Origin: GCA-2687025 sp964473525
GTDB lineage: Bacteria > Poribacteria > WGA-4E > GCA-2687025
Direction of reading: 5' to 3'
Length of the DNA: 64,000 bases
Assembly (NCBI GenBank): GCA_964473525.1
Contig: CAYYPK010000031.1
Coordinates: 9,955-73,954, forward strand
The notes beneath the pieces were generated by a model. It did no database searches. It was not told the origin of the DNA and worked only from the letters and a program-made list of their open reading frames with translations. Positions 44,335 to 52,984 of this stretch are shown one piece after another. The translations under genes were made by a program, and so were the position numbers. Position 1 is the stretch's first letter. Each line of letters starts with the position of its first letter.

Positions 44335-45039
44335 CTACGACGGCAACGACTTCTTCTGTGCGGCGGCCATGAGCTTGGCGACCTCGTCATTTACCTCGGC
44401 CGTCCCCGCATCGCCGTATTTGTCCTCGAGGGACTTCTGCGCCTCCGCGGCTGGATCGGTCGAGAGTTCCTCCCACGCCTCCGCTTCCGTCTCGAGCGTT
44501 TCGACCTCTCGCTCGAGGTTGTCCAACGCCGCGAGTGGGCTGTCCCCGGAGTCGAACGACGAGGACGCCTTAGCGAGCTCCTGCCGGACCTTCGCGCCTT
44601 CCATGCGCGCGGACATACGAACCAGATTGCTTTCCGCCCCAGCAACCTTGGCCCGTGAGTTGTTCAGCTGGCCACGCAACTGCGCAATGAGCTGGCTCGT
44701 GTTCTCGATTTCGCTCTCGAGCGTCCCAAGGCGTTGCTCTGCCTCGGCGCGGTGTTCGAGCGCGGTGCGAACGTCGTCTTCGTTCCCGTCACCCGCCGCG
44801 CGCTCCGCGAACGTCTGGAACTTCTGCGCTTCCGCGAGCGTGTCGGCGCGCTCCCGCTCCATGCGCTTGTTGGACGCCACGAGCTTCGCGATCTTCTGCG
44901 TGAACTCCGCGATCTGCTTCTTGCTGTCCTCAATCGCGAACTTCCCGTCGCGGACGGGATCCCCAATCGCCTTCGCGGCGTCCTCGTCCTTCGCGCGGAG
45001 CCAATTCCCGAGAGCCTTGAATACCTTTGCCATAGCCAT
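44335..45039 (-). CDS. PspA/IM30 family membrane-stress protein
   Basis: A 234-residue coiled-coil protein of the PspA/IM30/Vipp1 family, which binds stressed membranes and assembles into ESCRT-III-like polymers. Characteristic segments are KALGNWLRAKDEDAAKAIGD near the N-terminus, where the amphipathic helix lies, and the long heptad region RAEAEQRLGTLESEIENTSQ up to VRQELAKASSSFD. The length matches the family (220-260). The start is the ATG at 45039 with AGGAG upstream; a second ATG two codons later is equally possible. It lies 42 bp after the YjfI-like gene and before the channel gene, all on the minus strand. The YjfI partner makes it closer to E. coli YjfJ than to PspA of the pspF regulon. 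Confidence 0.88.
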   Translation of the reverse strand: MAMAKVFKALGNWLRAKDEDAAKAIGDPVRDGKFAIEDSKKQIAEFTQKIAKLVASNKRMERERADTLAEAQKFQTFAERAAGDGNEDDVRTALEHRAEAEQRLGTLESEIENTSQLIAQLRGQLNNSRAKVAGAESNLVRMSARMEGAKVRQELAKASSSFDSGDSPLAALDNLEREVETLETEAEAWEELSTDPAAEAQKSLEDKYGDAGTAEVNDEVAKLMAAAQKKSLPS

Positions 45040-45081
45040 GGACTCCTAAAAAGCGTGCGGCGCGGCGCGCCCGTTGGTGGA

Positions 45082-45534
45082 TTACCGAACGCCCTGACCG
45101 ATGCCAATGCGCAGCACCTCGGCTCCTGCGACGAGCGCCGACCACAGACTATCAATGGATGTGGTCAGTTCCTCGTCGGAAAGGTCACCGATGGGCAGGC
45201 TGTCCGTCAGCACGATGGGCCAACTGTCGGGGTCGTCGAGGTCGGGGTTGTCAGAGGCGGTAATCGTCGCGAACGCATACGGCCGTATCTGAGTGTTGAT
45301 ATCGAGACATGCAACGCAGAACTCCATGACCATGTCGTCGTCGATGTCACCGAGCTTCGCCACCTGGCAGGTGACCACTAGTTCGCTGGTCGCGTCGTTG
45401 AGGGTGATGACCGCGACGAACGGGTTTTCTGACCCTCCCACGCCGATGGATACCGACCCGTTCTGCGCCTCGGGCTCGTAGCCGCTGGCCTCGAGCGCGT
45501 CAGCGACCTTCTCCAGGCTGTCGATCTTTGCCAT
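45082..45534 (-). CDS. YjfI/DUF2170-like protein
   Basis: A 150-residue acidic soluble protein. The order of features (a short alpha/beta start MAKIDSLEKVADALEASGYE, a central LVVTCQVAKLGDID, then MEFCVACLDINTQIRPYAFA and a final acidic DSLPIGDLSDEELTTSIDS) resembles YjfI (DUF2170), the usual partner of YjfJ-type PspA proteins; a YbjN-like fold is an alternative. The frame is open upstream, but the ATG at 45534 has GAGG six bases before it and starts the recognisable N-terminus. It is first in the operon with pspA and the channel gene. The function is unknown; a role as PspA regulator or chaperone is inferred from neighbourhood. Confidence 0.6.
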   Translation of the reverse strand: MAKIDSLEKVADALEASGYEPEAQNGSVSIGVGGSENPFVAVITLNDATSELVVTCQVAKLGDIDDDMVMEFCVACLDINTQIRPYAFATITASDNPDLDDPDSWPIVLTDSLPIGDLSDEELTTSIDSLWSALVAGAEVLRIGIGQGVR

Positions 45535-45663
45535 GTTTGCCTCGTTGAGTCGGGGAACGGTAAGGGGCGTCGTCGCGTGACTGCCCGCAATTCTACACCA
45601 TCGCCCCCGCCACACGCACGCCACCCGATGTGATGGCGCCAGGCGTACCCCTGCTCCTCATGT

Positions 45664-45692
45664 TTGACACGACCCAGACCATGTGTTAGGTT
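45664..45692 (+). promoter_or_regulatory. Promoter of the giant permease operon
   Basis: A perfect TTGACA (45664-45669) and TAGGTT (45687-45692) are spaced by exactly 17 bp, with TG placed as in an extended -10 element. The -10 box itself matches at three of six positions. It lies about 125 bp before the ATG of the 2372-residue gene and would drive the six-gene operon. It has the same -35 box and spacing as the rpoB promoter. Confidence 0.55.
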
Positions 45693-45816
45693 CGGCTGCG
45701 GCTTCTGCCGCGCGGATGGGCGTCCCGTCACTTTGTGCGCGCTGACGGCGACGATGCCCAAGTTCGCCGACTGCCACATTGAGGTATCGCGCTGCGTAGG
45801 CTGAATAGAGAGCGAG

Positions 45817-48800
45817 ATGCGGAAGATAGACACTCCTCGGACCCGGCGATCCCTGTCCTTGCGCCGCGCGCCGATCGTGGCGTGGTGCGTCCTCCTGCTC
45901 GTAGCAACTCTCCATCACGCGCACGCGCAACGCCTGGACCTCACCCTGTCCGAAGACGCCGAAGCGATACGCCGCGCTGTCGGTATGGACAACATCAAGC
46001 GCGACATCGCCAGGCTCACTGCGCTCGAAAGCCGAGTAAGTGGCTTCCCGGGCGCCGATAGCGCGTCCAAGTACGTCTTTGATCGGTTCCAGGAGATCGG
46101 CCTCGACGACGTCGAGACGCGCACCTTCACCATGACCGTGCCGATGGAGCACGGGCTCGGGTCCATGGTCGTCCGAGATGCGGACGGCGCCGAGATACGC
46201 CAGATCGACGTTCGGGCCGTGTGGCCCAATCTCGTACGCACCTCCTTCCTGCCGAACGGGCTGAAGCACACTGTCGAGAGTGGGCACACGCTCGAGTGGA
46301 TAGGCGCCGCCTACCAGGTGGATCCAGCCGACATCGTAGCGGACATGCGCAACCAGGCTCTCCGTAACCAGCGCACCGACGGTCTGGACAACGACAACGA
46401 CGGCCTGGTGGACGCCGCGGACCCCGACGGTGAAGTGACGCCCGTCGAAGGCACGTCCATCTTCGTTCCCACGGGCGGCCTGCAAGGTCGGCTCATCTAC
46501 GGTAGCAGGTCCGCGCTACGCAACTACGACGGCAAGGAAGTTGGCGGGTTCTGGCACTCCGTGAGCCCAGACGACACGCTCGACGGCGTCGCTCGCAGAT
46601 ACCGTGTCACCCCCGGTAGCATCCTTGACGACGTCCTGAACCTGCACCTGAGCCGCAGCCAGGACGGGATCGACAACGACGCCGACGGCGAGATCGACGA
46701 GGACGGCGAGATCGACCCGTTCGCGGTGATCGCCGCGTGGGCGTCCGACGGGGTCGACAACGACGGCGACGGGATGATCGACGAGGCCGCCGACAAGGAC
46801 CTGGCGAAGACATCGGAGGCGTCCGTCTTCATCCCGCGCGGCTCGATCGTGCTGGCGGACTTCAACTCCAGCACCAACTGGATCAACGCCGCGATGCTCG
46901 GCGCGCAGGCGGTCCTCTTCATTGAGCCAGAGGACACGATCCGTGGCGAGGCCGAGAACAAATACCTTACCGTACCGGCGAACCTGCCCCGATTCTGGAT
47001 CGGTAAGGCCGACGCCGACGAACTCCTGGAGATCCTGGGCGAGGATGGCGGGGCGTCCGTCTATCTGTCCGCCCAGCTCACCGCCGACGTGCGCTGGGAG
47101 CGGCGTCCGGCCCAGAACGTGCAGGGCATCCTGCCCGGCGCCGACCCGGTGCTTCGTGACGAGCTGATCGTCGTCCAGAGCTACTACGACTCCATGTCCG
47201 TTGTGCCGTCCCTGGCGCCTGGGGCGCAGACGACATCCGGCATCGCGTCGATGTTCGAGTTGGCGCGCCTCCTGAAGCAGCCGGAATTCCGGCCGGCGCG
47301 TTCGGTGCTGTTCCTGGCGACGGGAGGTCATTTCCAGGGCCTCAGCGGCATGCGCGCCTTCATGGAAGGCCTGAGCCAGGACAACGTTGAGACGATGCGC
47401 GAGATGCGCCGCGACCTCAACCAGGACGTCATTGAGTTCCAGGAACTCGGCCGCAAGATGGCCCTCTCGATCGACCGCGGCTACCTTGTCGAGTTTCCGC
47501 CCGCGTTCTTCCACCGTGTCGAGGACATCGCGACGGACCTCGATTCGGTCGTCAGCAGCCTGAACGACCTCGCCGCCGCACAGCGACAGGTAGACCGGCT
47601 AGCTGAGGCGCAGCGCGCGGACAAGGAAGAGCAGCGCAAGCGTAAGACGGCGGACCTCTCGAAGAACCGCGACGCACAGAACTTCACCGAGGAGGAACGC
47701 GCGCTCCTCAACGTTCACCTCGCTCGCGCCGAATTCCTTGGCCTGCAGACTGCCCAATTCCTCAAGGACGTAACACGGCGCATCGGGGACCTGAAGGTCA
47801 TCGGCCTTCTCAAGTCGCGCGAGACCGAGCGGCAGATTCTGAACGACGTCGCGATCCCTATCGCCCAGTTGGACGTGTGGGCGATGGCTCAGGTCCGCGC
47901 CATCGCGGAAAGCGGCCAGGTTGGCGACGGCTATTCGCGGGACCGCGCCGATAGCTTGCTGCCGTACGAGGACCGCGCGGCGCCTCCCGCGGCTGCTCTC
48001 AACACCATGCAGCCGGTGGTGATCCCCGGCTTCGGCGAACTCGATCCCAGGGACGCGTTCGATCATCTGGCCAGCCCTGGCGTGCTGGACGAGTGGGAGA
48101 TCGTGAAGGGCCGAGTCTCCACCCTCTACATTCCCGACAAGGTTCTCGGACGCCATCTGAACGCTGTTGAGCTAGGGCGCCTACGACGCGCCGCGAAGAC
48201 GCTGAACGAACGGGCGTCCGGGTCGGACTACGCTAAGACGCGCAACGATCTCCTCGCGAAGGCTCTGGCGGCAGCGCAAGGGTACGCAGGGGCGGCGGGC
48301 GACATCGCGACGATCCAGGGGGCGCTGCAAGCGGGGTCGTTCCGCGCGATCCGCCCCGCCCTCGCGCGATACCTGACCGACGACGAGATGCGCGGGGCCG
48401 AGGCGAGCTTCGCCGAGCTCCAGGACGGCGCCGAATACGCTGCCGAGGAGTTAGCGCACTTCCTGAACATCGCGGAGCGGCGGCTCGAGCAGGAGGGGCC
48501 GCGACTCGAGAGCCTCCTCAGCGCGGCGCAGTCCGGCGCCCTCAACCGCGCCTTCCGCGCGGAGGAGCAGCTGGCGCTTGCCAATCATCTCACCCAGGCT
48601 GACCAGGATGGGCTAGCGGGCGCGCACGAGCAGCTCGTCGCGGAGTACGACCACGAGACGTATCTCGGCGTGGCGGAGGCCCGCGCGCGCAACGACGTGC
48701 TGGAACTCGCGCAGCTACAGCGTCTCGTCCCGACGATGGAGCGCGCCTTCACCGAGGGCGAAAAGCGACTCCTTCGCACGAACCTGATGACCATGCGGAA

Positions 48801-51800
48801 CTCACGCGTCCGCAACGTCCACAAGCGCATTGAGCGCCTGTCCCGCATCGACCCGGTGGTGTATCAGGAGCGCGTCGCTGGCGTCATTCAGTCCATCCAG
48901 CTGCAGCAGGAACTCGGCCGCTACTACCAGTCCCTTGTCGTGTCGTTGGACCTCTCGACGCAGAGCGACGGCTTCGGCGTCTTCTACAAGGGCTCGTTCT
49001 ACGACGACAACCGCGAATTCGAGCTACGTCGCGAATACGCGCCCATCGGCAACAAGCTGATGGAGTATGCGACGAACGCCAACCTGAAGCGCAACCTGGA
49101 AGCCCTACGTCGCTTCCCAGACGACCACGTCCGGCAGGCGATCTTGTCCAGCCAGTGGGGCGTCGCCGACCGCGTGAACACCGTCGAAGCGCTCGAAGGC
49201 AAGACGCTCGAGACGCTCGTCTTCGACTACTACGACACGCTCGTCACGCTGGGTGGCGTCAGCCGCCTCATGAAGCTGCAGTTCGAGGACATGCGGCAAA
49301 AGGGCGAGCCGTCCAAGACGATGCTCAAGGACATCGACTACATCCGCAAGGAGGTCAGTCGGTTCGTCCGCAACGACATTCGCGAGGCGCGTCGGCGCCG
49401 CAAGTCCACGAAGCGCCTGTTCGCGCGCGTCGAGAAGATGCTCGCGCTCAAGAGCCGACCCATCGAAGGGCTGTCGGACGACGAGATCAACGACCTGCGC
49501 AGCCTCATGGCGATGGCGGGCATCGAGTCCGAGACGAACTTCGTCAACGCCATCAGCGCCAGCGGCGGTAAGACCTGGCAGACGTATATCCCAGGCAAGA
49601 TGGCGTTCGACAGCGAGGTCGCCACGCTCTCCGGCAAGACGGGCATGACCTTCGCGACCATCGACGACGGACGGGTGTACACGGACACGCCACTCGACAC
49701 CTACGACCGGCTGAACTTCGACAACCTGGAAGCGCAGGTTCAGACGCTGGCGTCTGTTCTGGTGCAGATGCTCCGCGACCCGAAGATGCCGACATCCGCG
49801 CGGGTCGGGAACTTCTATACGGCGCTGTCCGGCCGCGTTGTCGAATACGACGCCCGCGAGAGCGCCGTCCCGCAGACTCCGGTGCAGAACGCCATCGTCG
49901 CCGTGCGACGCAAGACGAAGACCATGATGGGCGTGCGCGGGGATCTGTACGTGCTCGGCGACCAGAAGGGCCGATACACGCTGGCTGGCCTGGCGATGGA
50001 AGGCCGCGCGACGACGCGTCCGAAGGGCACGCAGGAGGTAGAGGCGTTCGTCCTCGACCCAGACTCGGGCGACATCGTCTATGCCCCCGACCTCGGCGAG
50101 TTCGGCGCGAAGTTCTATCCGAACCTCGTTCCCATGAACCGCCGCCGCGTCGGGGCCAACATCGTCGCGTTTCCGTGCGTCAGCACGACGATTTACGACC
50201 TCGTCGACCAACGGTACATGCGTACGCTCACGTCCTTACAGGTGTACGATTCCACCCGCGACGCGCCGCCGCAGCGGTACGGCATCTCGCGCCCGTGGAT
50301 ACAGCCGCTGGTGTCCGCCGCGGAGCCCATCGCGCTCGTCTATTCCGAGCCGGACTCCCGCATCAAAATCAGCATGGCGTCAGGCCTGTTGGGCAAGCTC
50401 CTGCTGCTCATCAAGGCCACCGGCACGAACGTCGACAACCCCACGCTCTACACGGGTGAAGGGTTCGTCGTCCGCGAGAACGGGTCGATCCGCGTGACGC
50501 CGTACGTGGTCGTGAAGGACATGTGGAATCTCGATGAGGCGCGCATCGGCCTCTACACGCGCTACGGCATCAGCAACAAGCGTCTGGAGGAGTTGCACGG
50601 CGAAGCGCAACGGCTGCTAGAGAAGGCTGAGCGTGACTTGGCCGCGAACGAATATACCGCGGCCCTGAAGAAAGCGCGCGCCGCTTGGGGCAACGAGTCC
50701 ATCGCCTACCCTGACGTCAAGGCGACCGGCAACGATGTCGTCCGGGGCGTCATGTTCTACCTGTTCCTGCTGCTCCCGTTTGCGATGTTCGGCGAGCGCC
50801 TTCTGTTCGCGGCGACGAACATCAACAAGCGCATCGGTTACACGTTCGGCATCTTCCTGCTCGTGTTCTTCTTCCTCAGCCAGGTGCATCCGGCCTTCGA
50901 GATTGCCGAGACGCCGTTCATCATCCTTATCGCGTTCATCGTGCTTGCGCTGACGGTGGTCGTCATCACCATCATCATCCGCAAGTTCAACGAGCAGCTC
51001 GAGAAGATGCGGCGTGAGAAGTCGAAGATCTACAAAGCGGACGTCGGGCGGCTGTCGGCCAGCGCCGCCGCGTTCTCGCTGGGCATCTCCAACATGCGGA
51101 AGCGCAAGGGCCGCACGCTGCTGACCTGCGCGACGTTGGTGGTGCTGACGTTCACGGTGATTTCATTCACGTCCGTGCGCACGGAGATTCGCGCGCATTC
51201 GACGCGCATCCCAGGGGTCACGCCGAACTATCAGGGCGTGCTGATTCGCGACCAATACTGGCGGCCGCTCGAAGAGCCGGTCGTCGACGGCTCGCGCACG
51301 AACTTCCTCAGCGCGACCATCGCGGCGCGTATCGAGGGCGCGATGCAGAACATCGACGTGACCAGCTACGTCGCCCCGCGCGCTTGGTACGAAGCGGCGA
51401 GCGTCGGCAACCAGTCGGCGGTTGTCATCGATAGCCTCGTCGAGGATGACACGAGCTACACCGTGAACATGCTCGTGGGCATGTCGCCCGACGAGAAGCA
51501 CGTCACGCGCATCCACTCGAAGCTCGCCTACGGTCGGTGGTTCGAGGACGACGAGCTAGACGCCTATGTGTGCGTGCTGCCCAAGGGCGTGTCGGATTCC
51601 CTCGGCGTCACTGAGGAGCAGGTCGTCAACGGCGACGCCAAGGTGCGCATCTTGGGCGCCGAGTTCCTGGTCGTGGGCGTTCTCGGGATCGACTTCAAGG
51701 AGCTGACGGACCTCGACGGCGAGGAACTGACCCCCGTTGACTACACGCTCTTGCAGCAGCAGCAGCAGCGCGGTTCGCAGGACTCGACCCTCGAGGGTGA

Positions 51801-52935
51801 GCTGCAGAAGTACCAGCATCTGCCGCCCGACGCCATCGCGGTCCTCCCGTACCAGATCGTCGTGGACTCCGGCGGCAACGTGAAGTCCGTCGCCGTGAAC
51901 ATGGAGGATGTGCAGGGCGAGCTGCCAGCGGGCGTGACCGTCGGCGACAAGATCGACGCCATCATGTCGCCAGTGATGAAGCGCTCCGGCTTGGACTACT
52001 TCGTCGGGAAGGGGCGCAACGTCTTCCTATACAGCTCCATCGGCGGCACGTCCACGGAGCAGATGAGCAACCTCGCGGTGCCGATCATCATCGCCGCGCT
52101 GATCGTCCTCAACACGATGCTCGGCGCGGTCTACGAGCGTGTGCGCGAAATCGGAATCTACAGCGCCGTCGGCTTGGCGCCGGTGCACATCGCCTTCCTC
52201 TTCATGGCTGAGGCGTGTGTGTATGCCGTCCTCGGCGCTGTATTGGGTTACCTGCTGGGTCAGATGACCGCCTGGACGCTCGTGCAGACAGGCTGGCTGG
52301 CGGGACTCACTCTGAACTACTCCGCGCGATCCACGGTCTACGCGACGATGATCGTCATGTTCGTGGTGTTGGCGTCGACTATGTATCCGGCGATCAAGGC
52401 CGGGCGCATGGCCGTGCCGGACATTGAGCGCAAGTGGCGCCTCCCCGAGCCGGACGGAGACGAATGGCATTTCGACCTGCCGTTCACGGTTCTCGGTGAG
52501 GAGGCCCTTGGTCTCAACATCTTCATGCGGGACTACTTCGAGGCTCACGCGGACGAGTCGGCGAGTGACTTCTACGCGGACGATGTCAGCTTCCGACGGG
52601 AGACGCCGGAGGGCGCGGAGGACGAGGAGTACGCCTGCGAGATGATGGTGTGGTTGGCGCCGTATGACTTAGGCGTAAGCCAGCGCGTCAGCCTCCAGAC
52701 AACGGCCGTCGGCGGCGAGGAAGAGGAGCTCTTCCGCATCCACTTGGTCGTCTACCGCGAGAGCGGCGAGATCGCTTCGTGGAAGCGCGTCAACCGACGC
52801 TACCTGAACCTGATTCGCAAGCAGTTGCTTATCTGGCGCACGTTCAACGTCGAGTTGCGTGGCGAATTCCACGCGCGTGGACGCGACGAGACCGAACGCA
52901 TGGCGGGTGCCACCCCGGAATTCGCGTCCGACTGA
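45817..52935 (+). CDS. Giant FtsX-type ABC permease with degenerate M28 peptidase domain
   Basis: A 2372-residue envelope protein. A signal peptide or anchor (1-37) is followed by two LysM-like segments (about 151-179 and 247-275), three calcium-loop motifs of the DNDGDG type (about 188-206, 283-300, 311-328), a PA-like domain and an M28-like fold (about 440-520). The M28 zinc and catalytic residues are replaced: Tyr456 in YYD for His, Thr472 for the Asp of GAxD, and His505-Phe506 for the Glu pair. A long coiled-coil region (about 520-1250) and further extracytoplasmic sequence lead to membrane helices at about 1640-1730 and 1755-1790 and to the FtsX/MacB core at about 2085-2205 (RVREIGIYSAVGL). 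The C-terminal 160 residues are probably cytoplasmic. The ATPase is encoded four genes on. Family FtsX permeases do mechanotransmission or lipoprotein extraction; the substrate here is unknown. Confidence 0.85.
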   Translation: MRKIDTPRTRRSLSLRRAPIVAWCVLLLVATLHHAHAQRLDLTLSEDAEAIRRAVGMDNIKRDIARLTALESRVSGFPGADSASKYVFDRFQEIGLDDVETRTFTMTVPMEHGLGSMVVRDADGAEIRQIDVRAVWPNLVRTSFLPNGLKHTVESGHTLEWIGAAYQVDPADIVADMRNQALRNQRTDGLDNDNDGLVDAADPDGEVTPVEGTSIFVPTGGLQGRLIYGSRSALRNYDGKEVGGFWHSVSPDDTLDGVARRYRVTPGSILDDVLNLHLSRSQDGIDNDADGEIDEDGEIDPFAVIAAWASDGVDNDGDGMIDEAADKDLAKTSEASVFIPRGSIVLADFNSSTNWINAAMLGAQAVLFIEPEDTIRGEAENKYLTVPANLPRFWIGKADADELLEILGEDGGASVYLSAQLTADVRWERRPAQNVQGILPGADPVLRDELIVVQSYYDSMSVVPSLAPGAQTTSGIASMFELARLLKQPEFRPARSVLFLATGGHFQGLSGMRAFMEGLSQDNVETMREMRRDLNQDVIEFQELGRKMALSIDRGYLVEFPPAFFHRVEDIATDLDSVVSSLNDLAAAQRQVDRLAEAQRADKEEQRKRKTADLSKNRDAQNFTEEERALLNVHLARAEFLGLQTAQFLKDVTRRIGDLKVIGLLKSRETERQILNDVAIPIAQLDVWAMAQVRAIAESGQVGDGYSRDRADSLLPYEDRAAPPAAALNTMQPVVIPGFGELDPRDAFDHLASPGVLDEWEIVKGRVSTLYIPDKVLGRHLNAVELGRLRRAAKTLNERASGSDYAKTRNDLLAKALAAAQGYAGAAGDIATIQGALQAGSFRAIRPALARYLTDDEMRGAEASFAELQDGAEYAAEELAHFLNIAERRLEQEGPRLESLLSAAQSGALNRAFRAEEQLALANHLTQADQDGLAGAHEQLVAEYDHETYLGVAEARARNDVLELAQLQRLVPTMERAFTEGEKRLLRTNLMTMRNSRVRNVHKRIERLSRIDPVVYQERVAGVIQSIQLQQELGRYYQSLVVSLDLSTQSDGFGVFYKGSFYDDNREFELRREYAPIGNKLMEYATNANLKRNLEALRRFPDDHVRQAILSSQWGVADRVNTVEALEGKTLETLVFDYYDTLVTLGGVSRLMKLQFEDMRQKGEPSKTMLKDIDYIRKEVSRFVRNDIREARRRRKSTKRLFARVEKMLALKSRPIEGLSDDEINDLRSLMAMAGIESETNFVNAISASGGKTWQTYIPGKMAFDSEVATLSGKTGMTFATIDDGRVYTDTPLDTYDRLNFDNLEAQVQTLASVLVQMLRDPKMPTSARVGNFYTALSGRVVEYDARESAVPQTPVQNAIVAVRRKTKTMMGVRGDLYVLGDQKGRYTLAGLAMEGRATTRPKGTQEVEAFVLDPDSGDIVYAPDLGEFGAKFYPNLVPMNRRRVGANIVAFPCVSTTIYDLVDQRYMRTLTSLQVYDSTRDAPPQRYGISRPWIQPLVSAAEPIALVYSEPDSRIKISMASGLLGKLLLLIKATGTNVDNPTLYTGEGFVVRENGSIRVTPYVVVKDMWNLDEARIGLYTRYGISNKRLEELHGEAQRLLEKAERDLAANEYTAALKKARAAWGNESIAYPDVKATGNDVVRGVMFYLFLLLPFAMFGERLLFAATNINKRIGYTFGIFLLVFFFLSQVHPAFEIAETPFIILIAFIVLALTVVVITIIIRKFNEQLEKMRREKSKIYKADVGRLSASAAAFSLGISNMRKRKGRTLLTCATLVVLTFTVISFTSVRTEIRAHSTRIPGVTPNYQGVLIRDQYWRPLEEPVVDGSRTNFLSATIAARIEGAMQNIDVTSYVAPRAWYEAASVGNQSAVVIDSLVEDDTSYTVNMLVGMSPDEKHVTRIHSKLAYGRWFEDDELDAYVCVLPKGVSDSLGVTEEQVVNGDAKVRILGAEFLVVGVLGIDFKELTDLDGEELTPVDYTLLQQQQQRGSQDSTLEGELQKYQHLPPDAIAVLPYQIVVDSGGNVKSVAVNMEDVQGELPAGVTVGDKIDAIMSPVMKRSGLDYFVGKGRNVFLYSSIGGTSTEQMSNLAVPIIIAALIVLNTMLGAVYERVREIGIYSAVGLAPVHIAFLFMAEACVYAVLGAVLGYLLGQMTAWTLVQTGWLAGLTLNYSARSTVYATMIVMFVVLASTMYPAIKAGRMAVPDIERKWRLPEPDGDEWHFDLPFTVLGEEALGLNIFMRDYFEAHADESASDFYADDVSFRRETPEGAEDEEYACEMMVWLAPYDLGVSQRVSLQTTAVGGEEEELFRIHLVVYRESGEIASWKRVNRRYLNLIRKQLLIWRTFNVELRGEFHARGRDETERMAGATPEFASD

Positions 52936-52984
52936 GGCGGCGCACACGACAGGCGCATGAACGACCGCGCCCAAGGGAGCGAGA

